Assembly (NCBI RefSeq): GCF_030816915.1 | Contig: NZ_JAUSYN010000002.1 | Location: 1,749,501 to 1,813,500, forward strand | DNA from: Streptomyces sp. B3I8 | GTDB lineage: Bacteria; Actinomycetota; Actinomycetes; Streptomycetales; Streptomycetaceae | Reading direction: 5' to 3' | DNA length: 64,000 nucleotides | In this document: positions 43,983 through 53,056 of the stretch, in pieces | Layout: every line of letters begins with the position of its first letter | Position numbering within the stretch: position 1 is the stretch's first letter | Made by a program: the position numbers and the translations under genes | Notes under the pieces: model-generated | Databases searched by the model: none | Seen by the model: only the letters and a program-made list of their open reading frames with translations | Told to the model about the DNA's origin: nothing

Positions 43983-45551
43983 ATGGGACGCAACACAAGA
44001 AAACGCCGCTCGTCGCTGGCCACCAAGGCCATAGCCGCATCGGCGGCCCTAGCGCTCGGTGGGGGCGGGCTGATCTGGGCGAACTTCTATGCTTCTGCGC
44101 ACGAGGAGAACTCGGGCCAGAACCGGACCAAGGCCGCCGGAGCACAGGTGGCCACGATCTCCTGCCCGGACGTCGGCCAGAAGCTGACCAGTGTGCCGGG
44201 CGGGGCGAAGGCCAACGTCGACAAGGAGCTGGCGAACCTCGACAAGCAGATCACCGAGGCTTACGCACGACTGGCGTCGACGCGCCGGGCGCAGACGAAC
44301 GACGCCAACTTCGTGCAGAACGCGATCCTCGGCCCGCTGAAGGAGAAGCGGTCCGCGGGGATCGGCCGCATCAAGATCGACTTCAAGCGGGTCGGTGCCG
44401 CCGCGCCCGACGGGCTGGACAACCTGGCCCCCTGCACCGGCACGCCCGCCACCGGCCAGACCGACGCGGGCGGCACCGGCCAGAACGGTGGTCAGGGCCA
44501 GAACGGTGGCCAGGAACAGAACGGTGGTGGCCAGACCGGCAACGGTCAGGACCAGAACGGCGGCGGCCAGCAGGCCGGCAACGGCGGTCAGGACGACAAC
44601 GGCCCGGTGGCCGCGGACTTCGTCGACATCACCAAGGTCAAGCCCAACGTCGCGAAGAAGGCCACGACCCGCAAGGGCGGACGGTTCGGCAGGGGCGGCC
44701 GGAACGGCACCCGGGCCGCCTCGACCGGCACGTTCACCGTCGACTGCGGGGTGAACGAGAACAAGAACTACAACACCGACAACGTGATCGTGGCCCCCGG
44801 CGTGACCAACGGCGCGCACCACACCCACGACTACGTCGGCAACCAGGACGTCAACGCCTTCTCGAACAACGACACGTTCGCGGCGGCCGACACCTCCTGC
44901 GACGAGCAGGGCGACAAGTCGTCGTACTACTGGCCGGTGATGCGTGTGCAGGACGGCACGCAGGAGTTCGACCAGGACAACGACGGCGGCGGCAAGGAGG
45001 GCAACGTCGGCAAGATCCTCACCGCCAAGCAGGCCGAGATCAAGTACGTCGGCAGCGCGACCTCCAAGGTCGTCGGGATGCCGAAGTTCCTGCGCATCAT
45101 CACCGGTGACGCGAAGGCCTTCACCAACGGCCCCGCCAACGCCAACGCGCACTTCAGCTGCACCGGCTTCGAGAACAAGGTCCAGCTCACGGACAAGTAC
45201 CCGATCTGCCCCAAGGGCAGTGACGTGGTCCGCTCGTTCTCCTTCCAGAGCTGCTGGGACGGCCAGAACACCGACAGCGCCAACCACCGTGCGCACGTCG
45301 CGTTCGCCGACGCGAACGGCAACTGCGCGAACGGCTTCAAGGCGATCCCGCAGCTCACCATGCGCCTGGTCTACGAGGTCCCGACCCCGACCATCGAGAA
45401 CGGACAGGTGAAGAACGCCTACGCCGTCGACGGATTCCCGGAGCAGTTGCACAAGCCGATCAACGACCACGACGACTTCATCAGCGTCATGGACCAGAAC
45501 CTGATGAACAAGGTGGTGAACTGCATCAACTCCGGGCGGAAGTGCACGTGA
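43983..45551 (+). CDS. secreted DUF1996 domain protein
   Basis: 522-residue exported protein. The N-terminus [20 protein letters not shown] is a signal sequence or membrane anchor. A helical module lies between Cys61 and Cys151 ([19 protein letters not shown]). A Gly/Gln/Asn-rich linker follows (about 156-207; repeated GQNGGQ). The DUF1996 domain occupies about 250-520 and contains [30 protein letters not shown] and [20 protein letters not shown] with many His, Asp, Cys and Trp residues. DUF1996 occurs in fungal and actinobacterial secreted proteins with no settled function. GGAG lies five bases before the ATG. A terminator follows. Confidence 0.85.
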   Translation: MGRNTRKRRSSLATKAIAASAALALGGGGLIWANFYASAHEENSGQNRTKAAGAQVATISCPDVGQKLTSVPGGAKANVDKELANLDKQITEAYARLASTRRAQTNDANFVQNAILGPLKEKRSAGIGRIKIDFKRVGAAAPDGLDNLAPCTGTPATGQTDAGGTGQNGGQGQNGGQEQNGGGQTGNGQDQNGGGQQAGNGGQDDNGPVAADFVDITKVKPNVAKKATTRKGGRFGRGGRNGTRAASTGTFTVDCGVNENKNYNTDNVIVAPGVTNGAHHTHDYVGNQDVNAFSNNDTFAAADTSCDEQGDKSSYYWPVMRVQDGTQEFDQDNDGGGKEGNVGKILTAKQAEIKYVGSATSKVVGMPKFLRIITGDAKAFTNGPANANAHFSCTGFENKVQLTDKYPICPKGSDVVRSFSFQSCWDGQNTDSANHRAHVAFADANGNCANGFKAIPQLTMRLVYEVPTPTIENGQVKNAYAVDGFPEQLHKPINDHDDFISVMDQNLMNKVVNCINSGRKCT

Positions 45552-45592
45552 TCCGCTGACCCGTACGGATTCCCCACAGATCCCCCCACGGG

Positions 45593-45626
45593 AAAGCCGG
45601 CGGTGGAAATTCCACCGCCGGCTTTT
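45593..45626 (+). terminator. stem-loop terminator with T-run
   Basis: Perfect 16-bp inverted repeat (arms 45593-45608 and 45610-45625) ending in TTTT, 41 bases after the DUF1996 gene. It looks like a classic intrinsic terminator. Confidence 0.88.
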
Positions 45627-45828
45627 CGGCTTTCCCCCAGCCGGTCCGGACGTTCTTCCCGCACCCGATCCGGGCGCCCGGCCCGCAACCGAGCCCGCGC
45701 ACCCGGCCCTCATTCGGCCCGGGCGCCCGCCCCTGGTGCTCTCCCGACAGCCGCCCCCACGCCCTTGCAGCAGTCGGCCGGGCGCCCCGCGGGCGCCCGG
45801 CCGGACGGACGAACGGACCTGGCCCTCC

Positions 45829-46248
45829 TCAGCCCTCGTGGGAGGCGTGGGCCGCGTGGTCGGTGCCCACCTCCAGCGTCCCGCCGAGTGTGCCGCGCAG
45901 CGTCCGCACCATCTTCTGGTCGCCGACGGCCACCCACTTCGCGCCGACGAGGTAGAAACCGCCGTAGTCCTTCGCCTCGTTGACCCACTCGCGCTGACCG
46001 CGGTCGGTGGCGAAGGTGGCCAGGACGAACTTCCCTCCCTTGTTCTTGCAGATCGCCTGGCGGATCTCGTCGGCGTCGGTCTGCATGTCCGGCGCGCAGT
46101 GCGCGTCGGAGGCGATCTCCTCCAGGCTCCCGGTCCTGGTGGCGGGTATCTGCTCCGCCGCGGCCCCGTTCTTCCCGGCCCCGCACGCCGTCAGCGTCAG
46201 CAGGGCCACGGCCGCGCCCGTCGCGAGCCTCGCGGTTGTCAACCTCAT
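45829..46248 (-). CDS. small lipoprotein
   Basis: 139-residue lipoprotein of unknown function. The signal peptide ends in the lipobox LTAC (Cys22). The mature part has EEIASDAHCAPDMQTDADEI, AICKNKGGKFVLATF and YGGFYLVGAKWVAVGDQ, with two further Cys residues likely disulfide-bonded. The end is His-rich (TDHAAHASHEG). ATG 46248 has GGAGGA five bases upstream. Divergent from the GH89 gene. Confidence 0.8.
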   Translation of the reverse strand: MRLTTARLATGAAVALLTLTACGAGKNGAAAEQIPATRTGSLEEIASDAHCAPDMQTDADEIRQAICKNKGGKFVLATFATDRGQREWVNEAKDYGGFYLVGAKWVAVGDQKMVRTLRGTLGGTLEVGTDHAAHASHEG

Positions 46249-46360
46249 CCGTTCCTCCGGTCACTTCGGGCGACGTGAACTCGCCAGCTCCGTGCGCACC
46301 ATTGAGCACGGACGGCCGTCCCATTAGCGTGCCGCACCTGTCGACACAGGGGGCACCCAG

Positions 46361-49300
46361 ATGGACTCATCGAACCTTCCGTCGCGACGTACGGTGCTGG
46401 GCACGGCCGGTGTTCTCGGCCTCGGAACCGTGGTGGGTACGACGGTTCCGGCCCACGCCGCCGGGGGCCCCGGCGAGGGCCCCGCCTTCGATACGGCTCC
46501 CGCGCGCTCCGCGCTCAATCGATTGCTGCCCGATCACGCCGGACAGTTCCGGCTGACGCCTCTGCGCCGCGCGGCCGCCGGACACGACCGCTTCCGGGTC
46601 ACCGGCACCACCGGACACCTGGAGGTGGCCGGAACGTCTCCCGCGGTGCTGGTCCACGGGGCGCACTGGTACCTGAAGTACGTCTGCGGGGCTCATCTGG
46701 CCTGGAACGGCAGCCAGTTGGACCTGCCGCGCCGGCTGCCCGCGCCCGCCCGCACGATCGAGAGAGCCACCGCGCTCCCCCACCGGTTCGCGCTCAACGA
46801 CACCAACGACGGCTACACCGCCCCGTACGCCGACTTCGCGTACTGGGAGCACGAGATCGACCTGCTCGCCGCGCACGGCTGCAACGAGGTCATGGTGATC
46901 GCCGGGATGGAGGCCGTCTACCACCGGGTCCTGAAGGACTTCGGCTACAGCGACGCCGAGGCCCGCGCCTGGCTCCCGGCCCCCTCCCACCAGCCGTGGT
47001 GGCTGCTGCAGAACCTGTACGGCTACGGCGGCCCCCTCTCCCCGGAACTGATCGCGAAGCGGGCCGCGTTGGGCCGCCGGATCGCCGACCGGCTGCGCGC
47101 CCTCGGCATGCGCCCCGTCCTGCCCGGCTACTACGGGCACGTCCCCAAGAACTTCGTGGACCGCAACGGCGGCGACGCGCACGTCGTCCCGCAGGGCACC
47201 TGGCACGGCTTCGACCGCCCCGACTGGCTGGACCCCCGCACGGAGTCCTTCGCGGAGGTCGCCACCTCCTTCTACCGCCACCAGAAGGACGTCTTCGGCA
47301 CGGCCGCCCACTTCAAGATGGACCTGCTGCACGAGGGCGGCACCGCCGGCGACGTCCCCGTGCCGGACGCGGCACACGGCGTCGAGAAGGCGCTGCAGGC
47401 CGCCCACCCCGGCGCCACCTGGGTGATCCTGGGCTGGGAGGCCAACCCGCTGCCCGAACTCCTCGACGCGATCGACAAGAAGCGCATGCTGATCGTCGAC
47501 GGCGTCTCGGACCGCTACACGAGCGTCACCGACCGGGAGAAGGACTGGGGCGGCACCCCGTACGCGTTCGGCACCATCCCCAACTTCGGCGGCCGCACCA
47601 CGATCGGCGCCCGCGCCCACGTCTGGCAGGAGAAGTTCTTCGCCTGGCGCGACAAGCCCGGCAGCGCGCTGGCCGGCACGGCGTACCTCCCGGAGGCCAC
47701 CGACCGCGACCCGGCCGCCTTCGAGCTCTTCTCCGAACTCGCCTGGACCGACGAACCGATCGACCGCGCGCGGTGGTTCGCCTCCTACGCCGACTTCCGC
47801 TACGGCGGCCGGGACGCCGCCGCCCGCAGGGCCTGGCAGGCCCTGCACGACACCGCGTACCAGCAGCACGCCACCGAGCGCAGCGACCCGCACGACTCCC
47901 TGTTCTGCGCCCGCCCCGACCTGTCCGCCACCCGCGCCGCCCGGTACGCGCCCAGCGCCCTCACCTACGACCCGGCCCGCTTCGACGCCGCGCTCGCCGG
48001 GCTCCTCGCGGTCGCCGGCCGGCGGCGGGGCAGCGCGGCCTACCGCTACGACCTCATCGACGTGGCCCGGCAGGCCCTCGCGCACCGCAGCCGCCAGTAC
48101 CTGCCACAGCTCAGGGCCGCCTTCGACCGCAAGGACACCGCCACGTTCAAGGCGCTGGCCACCCAGTGGCTGACGCTGATGCGGCTCTCCGACGACGTCA
48201 CCGGTACCCACCCGGCCTTCCTGCTGGGACCCTGGATCGAGGACGCGCGCCGGATGGCGACCGGTACGGACGAGCGGGCCGAGTTCGAGCGCACGGCGAA
48301 GACGCTGGTGACGGTGTGGGGCGACCGGGACACCTCCGACGCGGGGGACCTGCACGAGTACGGCAACCGCGAATGGCACGGTCTGCTCTCCGACTTCTAC
48401 CTGCCGCGCTGGCGGAAGTGGCTGGACGCCTGCGAGGACGCGCTGGCCACCGGCACCGAGCCGGCGGCGGTGGACTGGTTCGCGTTCGAGGAGCCGTGGA
48501 CCCGGGAGCGCAAGGACTACCCGCTGCGTCCGGTGGGCGACGCCTACCGGACCGCCGCCCGGGTGCGGGACGCCCTGGCGCGGGCGCCGTACCAGGGCGC
48601 GCTGGCGGTGACCGCCGACCCGGTCGTCCTCCCGCCCGGCGGACACGCACGCGTGACGGCGGTCTTCCGCAACGTCAACGGGCTGCGCGGCACCGGCCGC
48701 GTCGACTTCGCGCTCACCGGCCTCGACGCGACGCCGGAGGGTGCCGGGTCGCTGAGCGGGGTGCCGGCGGCCGGGACCGGCATCGTGCGGTGGCGCGCGA
48801 ACGCGCCGGGCACGCCGCTGGACGAGCCCCTGCGGCCGCTGCCGTACTCCCTCGCCGTGACCTACGGCCCGCGCGGCGAGAGCCGGGTGACCTCACGCTT
48901 CGACGGCACGCTGTTCGAGGCGGGGCCGCTGGAGGACGGATGGCGGACGTACACGAACAACGACGCCGTCTTCGGGCAGCTCGGCGAGCGGTTCGCGATC
49001 GACGGGGGCGGGGCGGACCTCTGGAAGGGCACGGCCGAGTTCGGCACGGTGTACCGGGAGGGGGCGCTGCGCGACGGGGTGTCGGTGACGGTGCGGGTGG
49101 ACACGCAGGCGGTGACGGGGGCGTGGGCGCGGGCCGGCATCGTCGCCCGCGACGCCCTGGCGACGCCGGGGGCGGGCGGTTTCGTCGACCTGGCGGTGAC
49201 GCCGTCGAACGGGGTGGTGCTGTCGTACGACTCGAACGGCGACGGCACGCTCGACACGTACAAGCGGGTGACGGGGGTGAAGGCGCCGGTGCTGCTGCGG

Positions 49301-49489
49301 CTGACGCGGACCGGGGGCGCGTTCCTCGGGGAGTTCTCGGCGGACGGGGGGTCGTCCTGGCGGACGGTGGCGACGGTGACGGTGCCGGGGGCCGGGTCCG
49401 TGCAGGACGTCGGCCTCTTCATGACGGCGACGAACGGGGGCGACGGGGAGCGCGGCACGGCGACGTTCTCCGCCTGGCGGCTCGCGTGA
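46361..49489 (+). CDS. alpha-N-acetylglucosaminidase (GH89), Tat-exported
   Basis: 1042-residue exported hydrolase. SRRTVLGTAGVLGLGTVVG (residues 8-26) is a twin-arginine signal. NAGLU/GH89 domains follow: N-terminal (about 45-125), then the TIM barrel from LPHRFALNDTNDGYTAPYAD with YWEHEIDLLAAHGCNEVMVI, WWLLQNLYGYGGPL, GMRPVLPGYYGHVPKNF and FKMDLLHEGGTAG, where Glu325 matches a catalytic Glu position of the family. The all-helical domain extends to about 745. The last 300 residues are beta-rich and end in a laminin-G/concanavalin-like module (from about 860: FEAGPLEDGWRTYTNNDAVF). It would release terminal alpha-GlcNAc from glycans; the natural substrate is not evident. Confidence 0.9.
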   Translation: MDSSNLPSRRTVLGTAGVLGLGTVVGTTVPAHAAGGPGEGPAFDTAPARSALNRLLPDHAGQFRLTPLRRAAAGHDRFRVTGTTGHLEVAGTSPAVLVHGAHWYLKYVCGAHLAWNGSQLDLPRRLPAPARTIERATALPHRFALNDTNDGYTAPYADFAYWEHEIDLLAAHGCNEVMVIAGMEAVYHRVLKDFGYSDAEARAWLPAPSHQPWWLLQNLYGYGGPLSPELIAKRAALGRRIADRLRALGMRPVLPGYYGHVPKNFVDRNGGDAHVVPQGTWHGFDRPDWLDPRTESFAEVATSFYRHQKDVFGTAAHFKMDLLHEGGTAGDVPVPDAAHGVEKALQAAHPGATWVILGWEANPLPELLDAIDKKRMLIVDGVSDRYTSVTDREKDWGGTPYAFGTIPNFGGRTTIGARAHVWQEKFFAWRDKPGSALAGTAYLPEATDRDPAAFELFSELAWTDEPIDRARWFASYADFRYGGRDAAARRAWQALHDTAYQQHATERSDPHDSLFCARPDLSATRAARYAPSALTYDPARFDAALAGLLAVAGRRRGSAAYRYDLIDVARQALAHRSRQYLPQLRAAFDRKDTATFKALATQWLTLMRLSDDVTGTHPAFLLGPWIEDARRMATGTDERAEFERTAKTLVTVWGDRDTSDAGDLHEYGNREWHGLLSDFYLPRWRKWLDACEDALATGTEPAAVDWFAFEEPWTRERKDYPLRPVGDAYRTAARVRDALARAPYQGALAVTADPVVLPPGGHARVTAVFRNVNGLRGTGRVDFALTGLDATPEGAGSLSGVPAAGTGIVRWRANAPGTPLDEPLRPLPYSLAVTYGPRGESRVTSRFDGTLFEAGPLEDGWRTYTNNDAVFGQLGERFAIDGGGADLWKGTAEFGTVYREGALRDGVSVTVRVDTQAVTGAWARAGIVARDALATPGAGGFVDLAVTPSNGVVLSYDSNGDGTLDTYKRVTGVKAPVLLRLTRTGGAFLGEFSADGGSSWRTVATVTVPGAGSVQDVGLFMTATNGGDGERGTATFSAWRLA

Positions 49490-49490
49490 C

Positions 49491-49536
49491 CGCGCGGTTC
49501 CCCGCGCCCCTCTTCAGGGGCGCGGGGAACCGCGCG
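49491..49536. terminator. perfect 21-bp hairpin; full-length copy of the dispersed repeat
   Basis: Arms 49491-49511 and 49516-49536, loop CTTC, two bases after the GH89 stop. The arm contains GCGCGGTTCCCCGCGCCCCT, the clearest copy of the intergenic repeat family in this window. Confidence 0.85.
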
Positions 49537-49655
49537 CTCCTTTGCGGTCCGGGGTCGGGAAGGGCAAGGGCGGCGGGAGCGAGGAGAACACTCGCGCACC
49601 CCCTGGCACGAACGGAGCCCGGTGACCTCGTCGCCGTTCGCTCGTTGCGCTGAAC

Positions 49656-51569
49656 GTGCAGTCACAGGATGTCGCCCCCCGCCCCGCCACCATCGACGTC
49701 ACCGCCGCCGAGGCCGCCCTCGTCGAGCACTATCCCCGTCTCACCCGCCTCGCCTACCTCACCCTCCCCGCCACCCTCGGCCGCAACCGCCGCGTCCTGA
49801 CCGCACACTCCCTCGTCCAACGCGCCCTCCCCCACGGCCGCACCCCCGCCCCGCCCGCCGTGATCCCGGCCCAGTCCAAGGGCCGCGAGAGCGACCCCGG
49901 CTACGCCCTCGTCCGTACCCGGGTGATCCGCACCGCGCTGGACGCCGCCCGCCCCCTGACCTTCCGCGCCTGGCCCCGCCGGGCCCAGCTCCCCCCGCTG
50001 CTCCCCCAGGTCCGCGGTCTCGCGCTGTCCCCGCGCTCCGGCGGCGCCGACGAGAACGCCCTGGACCAGGCGCTGTCCGCGCTCTCCGCCCCGGCGCGCG
50101 CGGCGTACGTCCTGCGCGGCCTGGACCGGCTGCCCGACGACGCCCTGCGCGAGGTCCTGGCCGCGGCCGGCGTCGCGGACCCGGACGGCGCGCTCGCCGA
50201 GGCGGCCACCGTCCCCGCGCGGGAACTGCTGTTCGGTTCCCGCGAGTTCGATCCCTGCACACTGCACGCCCGCCCCACCGACCTGATGCGCCGCCGCCGG
50301 CACGCCCGCGCCGCGCTCGTCGCGGCGGCGGCCGTCGCCGTCTGCGGGGCGCTGCTCGCGCTGCCGGGCGGCGGCTGGGGGCCGGACGGCGCCGCCGCCC
50401 CGGCGTACGCGCGCAACCCGTCCGCGGCGGCCGCCCTCGACCCCGGCAGGCTCACGAAGGCGGCGGCCACGGCGTGGCGGACCTCGCCGCGCACCGACTT
50501 CTCCGTGTGGCCCGCGCGGGGCGACGACGTCGACGACACCGCGTTGCTGCGCCGTGCCCTGGCGGTGTGGGCGCGGCCGGGCGAGTCGGTGCGGGTGGCG
50601 GTGACACCGGGCACGCCCTCGGGCGGTCCGGCAGGTCCACCGCAGTTGCTGTACGCCGGGGAGGTCGACTCCGCCCGGGTGGTGCTGCTGTACGACGGGC
50701 TGCGCATCGTCCGGTACGCCGAGCCGGTGTCCGGGACGGCCGGCGCCGCTGTGGACTTCGCCCGGGTGGACGGCGCCGGCCGCGCGGAGGCCGTCGCGGT
50801 GGTGCTGGGCCGTGCCGACGGCAACGTGCGCTATCTGACGGCACCCTGGATCGAGCGGGCCGGCGAGCGGGACCTGAGGAAGCCGGCGGCCGGGGTGATG
50901 GACCTGCACCGCCGTGCGGACGGGACCGTCTCGCCGCTGTCCAGTCCCGCCGCCCACCCCGGGTCCTGCACCTCCTGGAACGTCCTGCAGCTCACCGACC
51001 GTTCGGGCGGCACCCGCCTGATGACGGACCTCGGGGAGCTGACCCCCGCCCATCTGACCGTCGGCCGTCCGGCGGCCCCGCGCGAGGCGGCCGGGGCGGC
51101 GGCGCTGCGCACCTGGGCCCCGTTCGCCTGCTCGCTGGCGGCGGACCGCGCGCAGGGTGTGCGCACGGTGAACGCCTGGCAGTACGCGCGCCAGCCGCTC
51201 CCGGACGGCAGCGGCGACGGGGCGTGGGTGTGCACGCGGGCGGAGACCTGGCGGGGCGAGGACGTCCAGGTGCTGGCCCAGTTCCGGGCCCCGTCCTCCC
51301 CCTACGGGGCGGTGACCGCGAAGGCGCAGGACGACCCGGCCTGCGGTCCGAAGGATCCGCACGTCCTGGCGGGCGTGCTGTGGAAGTCGGACGCCGACGC
51401 GTGGTACCTGCTGGCGGCCGCGGACCGCGCGGCCGTCACGGTGCGGGCCACCGGCTCGGTCAGGGGCGAGGCCGAGGGCCACACCCTGTCGCTGCCGGCG
51501 AAGCCGGACGCCGAGACCGAGCTCACGGCGACGCTGGAGAACGGGAACACACTGGACCACCTGCGCTGA
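49656..51569 (+). CDS. sigma-like cytoplasmic domain fused to a membrane span and extracytoplasmic domain
   Basis: 637-residue protein, function unknown. Residues about 15-190 look like a degenerate ECF-sigma region: EAALVEHYPRLTRLAYLTLP (region-2-like) and ALSAPARAAYVLRGLDRLPD (region-4-like), but DNA-contact motifs are poor. A basic stop-transfer MRRRRHARAALVAAAAVAV starts one span (about 217-238). The extracytoplasmic part (about 240-637) has LLYAGEVDSARVVLLYDGLR, CTSWNVLQLTDRSG and several Cys residues. GTG at 49656 is the start. A strong hairpin follows. The arrangement suggests transmembrane signalling, by analogy with sigma/anti-sigma fusions. Confidence 0.75.
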   Translation: MQSQDVAPRPATIDVTAAEAALVEHYPRLTRLAYLTLPATLGRNRRVLTAHSLVQRALPHGRTPAPPAVIPAQSKGRESDPGYALVRTRVIRTALDAARPLTFRAWPRRAQLPPLLPQVRGLALSPRSGGADENALDQALSALSAPARAAYVLRGLDRLPDDALREVLAAAGVADPDGALAEAATVPARELLFGSREFDPCTLHARPTDLMRRRRHARAALVAAAAVAVCGALLALPGGGWGPDGAAAPAYARNPSAAAALDPGRLTKAAATAWRTSPRTDFSVWPARGDDVDDTALLRRALAVWARPGESVRVAVTPGTPSGGPAGPPQLLYAGEVDSARVVLLYDGLRIVRYAEPVSGTAGAAVDFARVDGAGRAEAVAVVLGRADGNVRYLTAPWIERAGERDLRKPAAGVMDLHRRADGTVSPLSSPAAHPGSCTSWNVLQLTDRSGGTRLMTDLGELTPAHLTVGRPAAPREAAGAAALRTWAPFACSLAADRAQGVRTVNAWQYARQPLPDGSGDGAWVCTRAETWRGEDVQVLAQFRAPSSPYGAVTAKAQDDPACGPKDPHVLAGVLWKSDADAWYLLAAADRAAVTVRATGSVRGEAEGHTLSLPAKPDAETELTATLENGNTLDHLR

Positions 51570-51614
51570 GGCGCGCCTTCCCGGCACCCCCAGCACACCC
51601 GAGAGCACCCCCAG

Positions 51615-51660
51615 CACGACCGTGCGGCCCGTCGACGACACGACGGGCCGCACGGTCGTG
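51615..51660. terminator. bidirectional hairpin terminator
   Basis: Perfect 20-bp inverted repeat (arms 51615-51634 and 51641-51660, loop ACGACA) between the converging sigma-like and XRE genes. Confidence 0.85.
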
Positions 51661-51693
51661 AGAAGGGGCCGCCCGGCTCGTACGCGGACCCGG

Positions 51694-51762
51694 CGCTCGA
51701 CGCGGCAGGATCACGACGCTCGACGCGGGAGGGTCACGACGCTCGACGCGGGAGGGTCAGGA
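51694..51762. repeat. three tandem 23-bp repeats
   Basis: Units 51694-51716, 51717-51739 and 51740-51762 share CGCTCGACGCGG(G)AGGGTCACGA with two or three differences. They are head-to-tail with no spacers. The last unit overlaps the final codons of the XRE gene. Confidence 0.85.
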
Positions 51763-52029
51763 CGCCTCGCTGAGCGCGGCCGCCGGGTCGGCGCGCCAGA
51801 CGTCGGCGAGTTCGGACAGCGGCACGCCGAGCACCTCACTCAGCCGTACGACGGTGCCGAACGCGGGCGTCGGCAGCCGACCGGTCTCGATCTTGCGGAG
51901 GGTCTCCGGCGAGATGCCCGCCGCCAGAGCCACTTCGCCGGGGTTGCGCCCGGCCCGGGCGCGGCGCAGCGCGGCTCCGAGGCGTCGGCCCGCCTCGATC
52001 TGTTCGGGGGCGAGCGGGTGGCGGACCAT
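51757..52029 (-). CDS. XRE-family transcriptional regulator
   Basis: 90-residue single-domain Cro/C1-type regulator: RRLGAALRRARAGRNPGEVA, then AGISPETLRKIETGRLPTPA and FGTVVRLSEVLGVPLSELAD, a complete five-helix HTH (about 14-75). Divergent from the methionine aminopeptidase gene with 132 bases between them containing a TA-rich palindrome, which is a likely operator for it. Its start ATG at 52029 is short of a good Shine-Dalgarno sequence. Known XRE proteins of this size are usually repressors. Confidence 0.88.
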   Translation of the reverse strand: MVRHPLAPEQIEAGRRLGAALRRARAGRNPGEVALAAGISPETLRKIETGRLPTPAFGTVVRLSEVLGVPLSELADVWRADPAAALSEAS

Positions 52030-52116
52030 GAGCCCATGCTAGGGGCGGGGGTACCCCCCGGCAACCGACTCCTCGTCGACGGGACACCTCCCGTGCCGTC
52101 GACCCGCCCCCCGCCT

Positions 52117-52130
52117 GGTATAAATATACC
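52117..52130. promoter_or_regulatory. TA-rich palindromic operator/promoter element
   Basis: GGTATA-AA-TATACC, a perfect 6-bp inverted repeat with a 2-bp centre, very AT-rich for this genome. It is 32 bases before the aminopeptidase start and 88 bases from the XRE start, and contains TATAAA/TATACC -10-like sequences. Likely site of the adjacent XRE protein. Confidence 0.5.
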
Positions 52131-52161
52131 TACCGGTCGCCCCGGGGAATCGAGGAGCGCA

Positions 52162-52983
52162 GTGATCGAGCACAAAACCCCCAGAGACATCGAACGCATG
52201 CACGTCACCGGGCAGTTCCTCGGCGAGGTGCTGGCCGAGCTGGGCGAGCTCGCCGCGGTGGGGGTGGACCTGATGGACCTGGAGCACCACGCCCGCCGGC
52301 GGATCAAGGAGCGCGGCGCGGAGTCCTGCTACTGGGACTACGCACCCTCCTTCGGCAAGGGCCCGTTCCGCAACGTGGTGTGCCTCTCGGTCAACGACGC
52401 CGTGCTGCACGGGCTGCCGCACAAGTACACGCTGCGCGACGGTGATCTGCTGACCATGGACATGGCGGTGACCGTCGACGGCTGGGCCGCCGACTCGGCG
52501 CTCTCCGTCGTCGTCGGCACCCCGGCCCCGGAGGACCTGCGGCTGATCGAGGCCACGGAGGTCGCGCTGGAGGCCGCGATCGGCGTCGCCCGGCCCGGCA
52601 ACCGGCTCGGGGACATCTCGGCGGCCATCGGCGCGGTCGCCGCCGAGTACGGCTACCCGGTCAACCTGGAGTTCGGCGGGCACGGCATCGGCCGCACCAT
52701 GCACGAGGACCCGCACATCCCCAACAAAGGCCGCCCCGGCCGCGGTTGGACGCTGCGCCCCGGGCTGACCCTGGCGATCGAGCCCTGGTTCACCGCCGGC
52801 ACGGACAAGATCCGCTTCGACCCGGACGGCTGGACGATCCGCTCGGCGGACGGCTCGCGCGCCGCCCACTCCGAGCACACGGTCGCCATCACCGAGTCCG
52901 AGCCGCTCGTCCTCACCAGGCGCCCCCAGAACGACGGGGGAGCGGCGGACCGCCGGACGTCGTCGTCGGACACCGGCCACTGA
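52162..52983 (+). CDS. map: type I methionine aminopeptidase (accessory paralogue)
   Basis: 273-residue methionine aminopeptidase, removing the initiator Met. All five metal ligands are present: Asp100 (LLTMDMAV), Asp111 (GWAADSAL), His174 (GGHGIGRTMH), Glu207 (LAIEPWF) and Glu238 (AHSEHTV), plus His83 (VLHGLPH). GTG 52162 has GAGGAG upstream. The housekeeping map normally lies in the ribosomal-protein region; this copy, paired with an XRE repressor, is probably a conditionally expressed paralogue. Such duplicates can give resistance to aminopeptidase inhibitors, but no inhibitor cluster is visible here. Confidence 0.92.
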   Translation: MIEHKTPRDIERMHVTGQFLGEVLAELGELAAVGVDLMDLEHHARRRIKERGAESCYWDYAPSFGKGPFRNVVCLSVNDAVLHGLPHKYTLRDGDLLTMDMAVTVDGWAADSALSVVVGTPAPEDLRLIEATEVALEAAIGVARPGNRLGDISAAIGAVAAEYGYPVNLEFGGHGIGRTMHEDPHIPNKGRPGRGWTLRPGLTLAIEPWFTAGTDKIRFDPDGWTIRSADGSRAAHSEHTVAITESEPLVLTRRPQNDGGAADRRTSSSDTGH

Positions 52984-52997
52984 CGCGTGCGAGCGAC

Positions 52998-53045
52998 GAC
53001 GTCATCGGTGACGTCGTAAGTGACGTGATCGGTGACGCGATCGGT
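52998..53045. repeat. four tandem 12-bp repeats at a TetR promoter
   Basis: Units at 52998, 53010, 53022 and 53034: GACGTCATCGGT, GACGTCGTAAGT, GACGTGATCGGT, GACGCGATCGGT. The last base of unit 4 is also the first base of the -10-like TAAAGT (53045-53050), which ends six bases before the ATG. A TGAC -35-like sequence lies at the junction of units 2 and 3. Confidence 0.85.
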
Positions 53046-53056
53046 AAAGTGCTCGT

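Noticed and set aside
51694..51762. Possible CRISPR array
   Set aside because: Three 23-bp units are directly adjacent with no spacers, and no cas genes are present.
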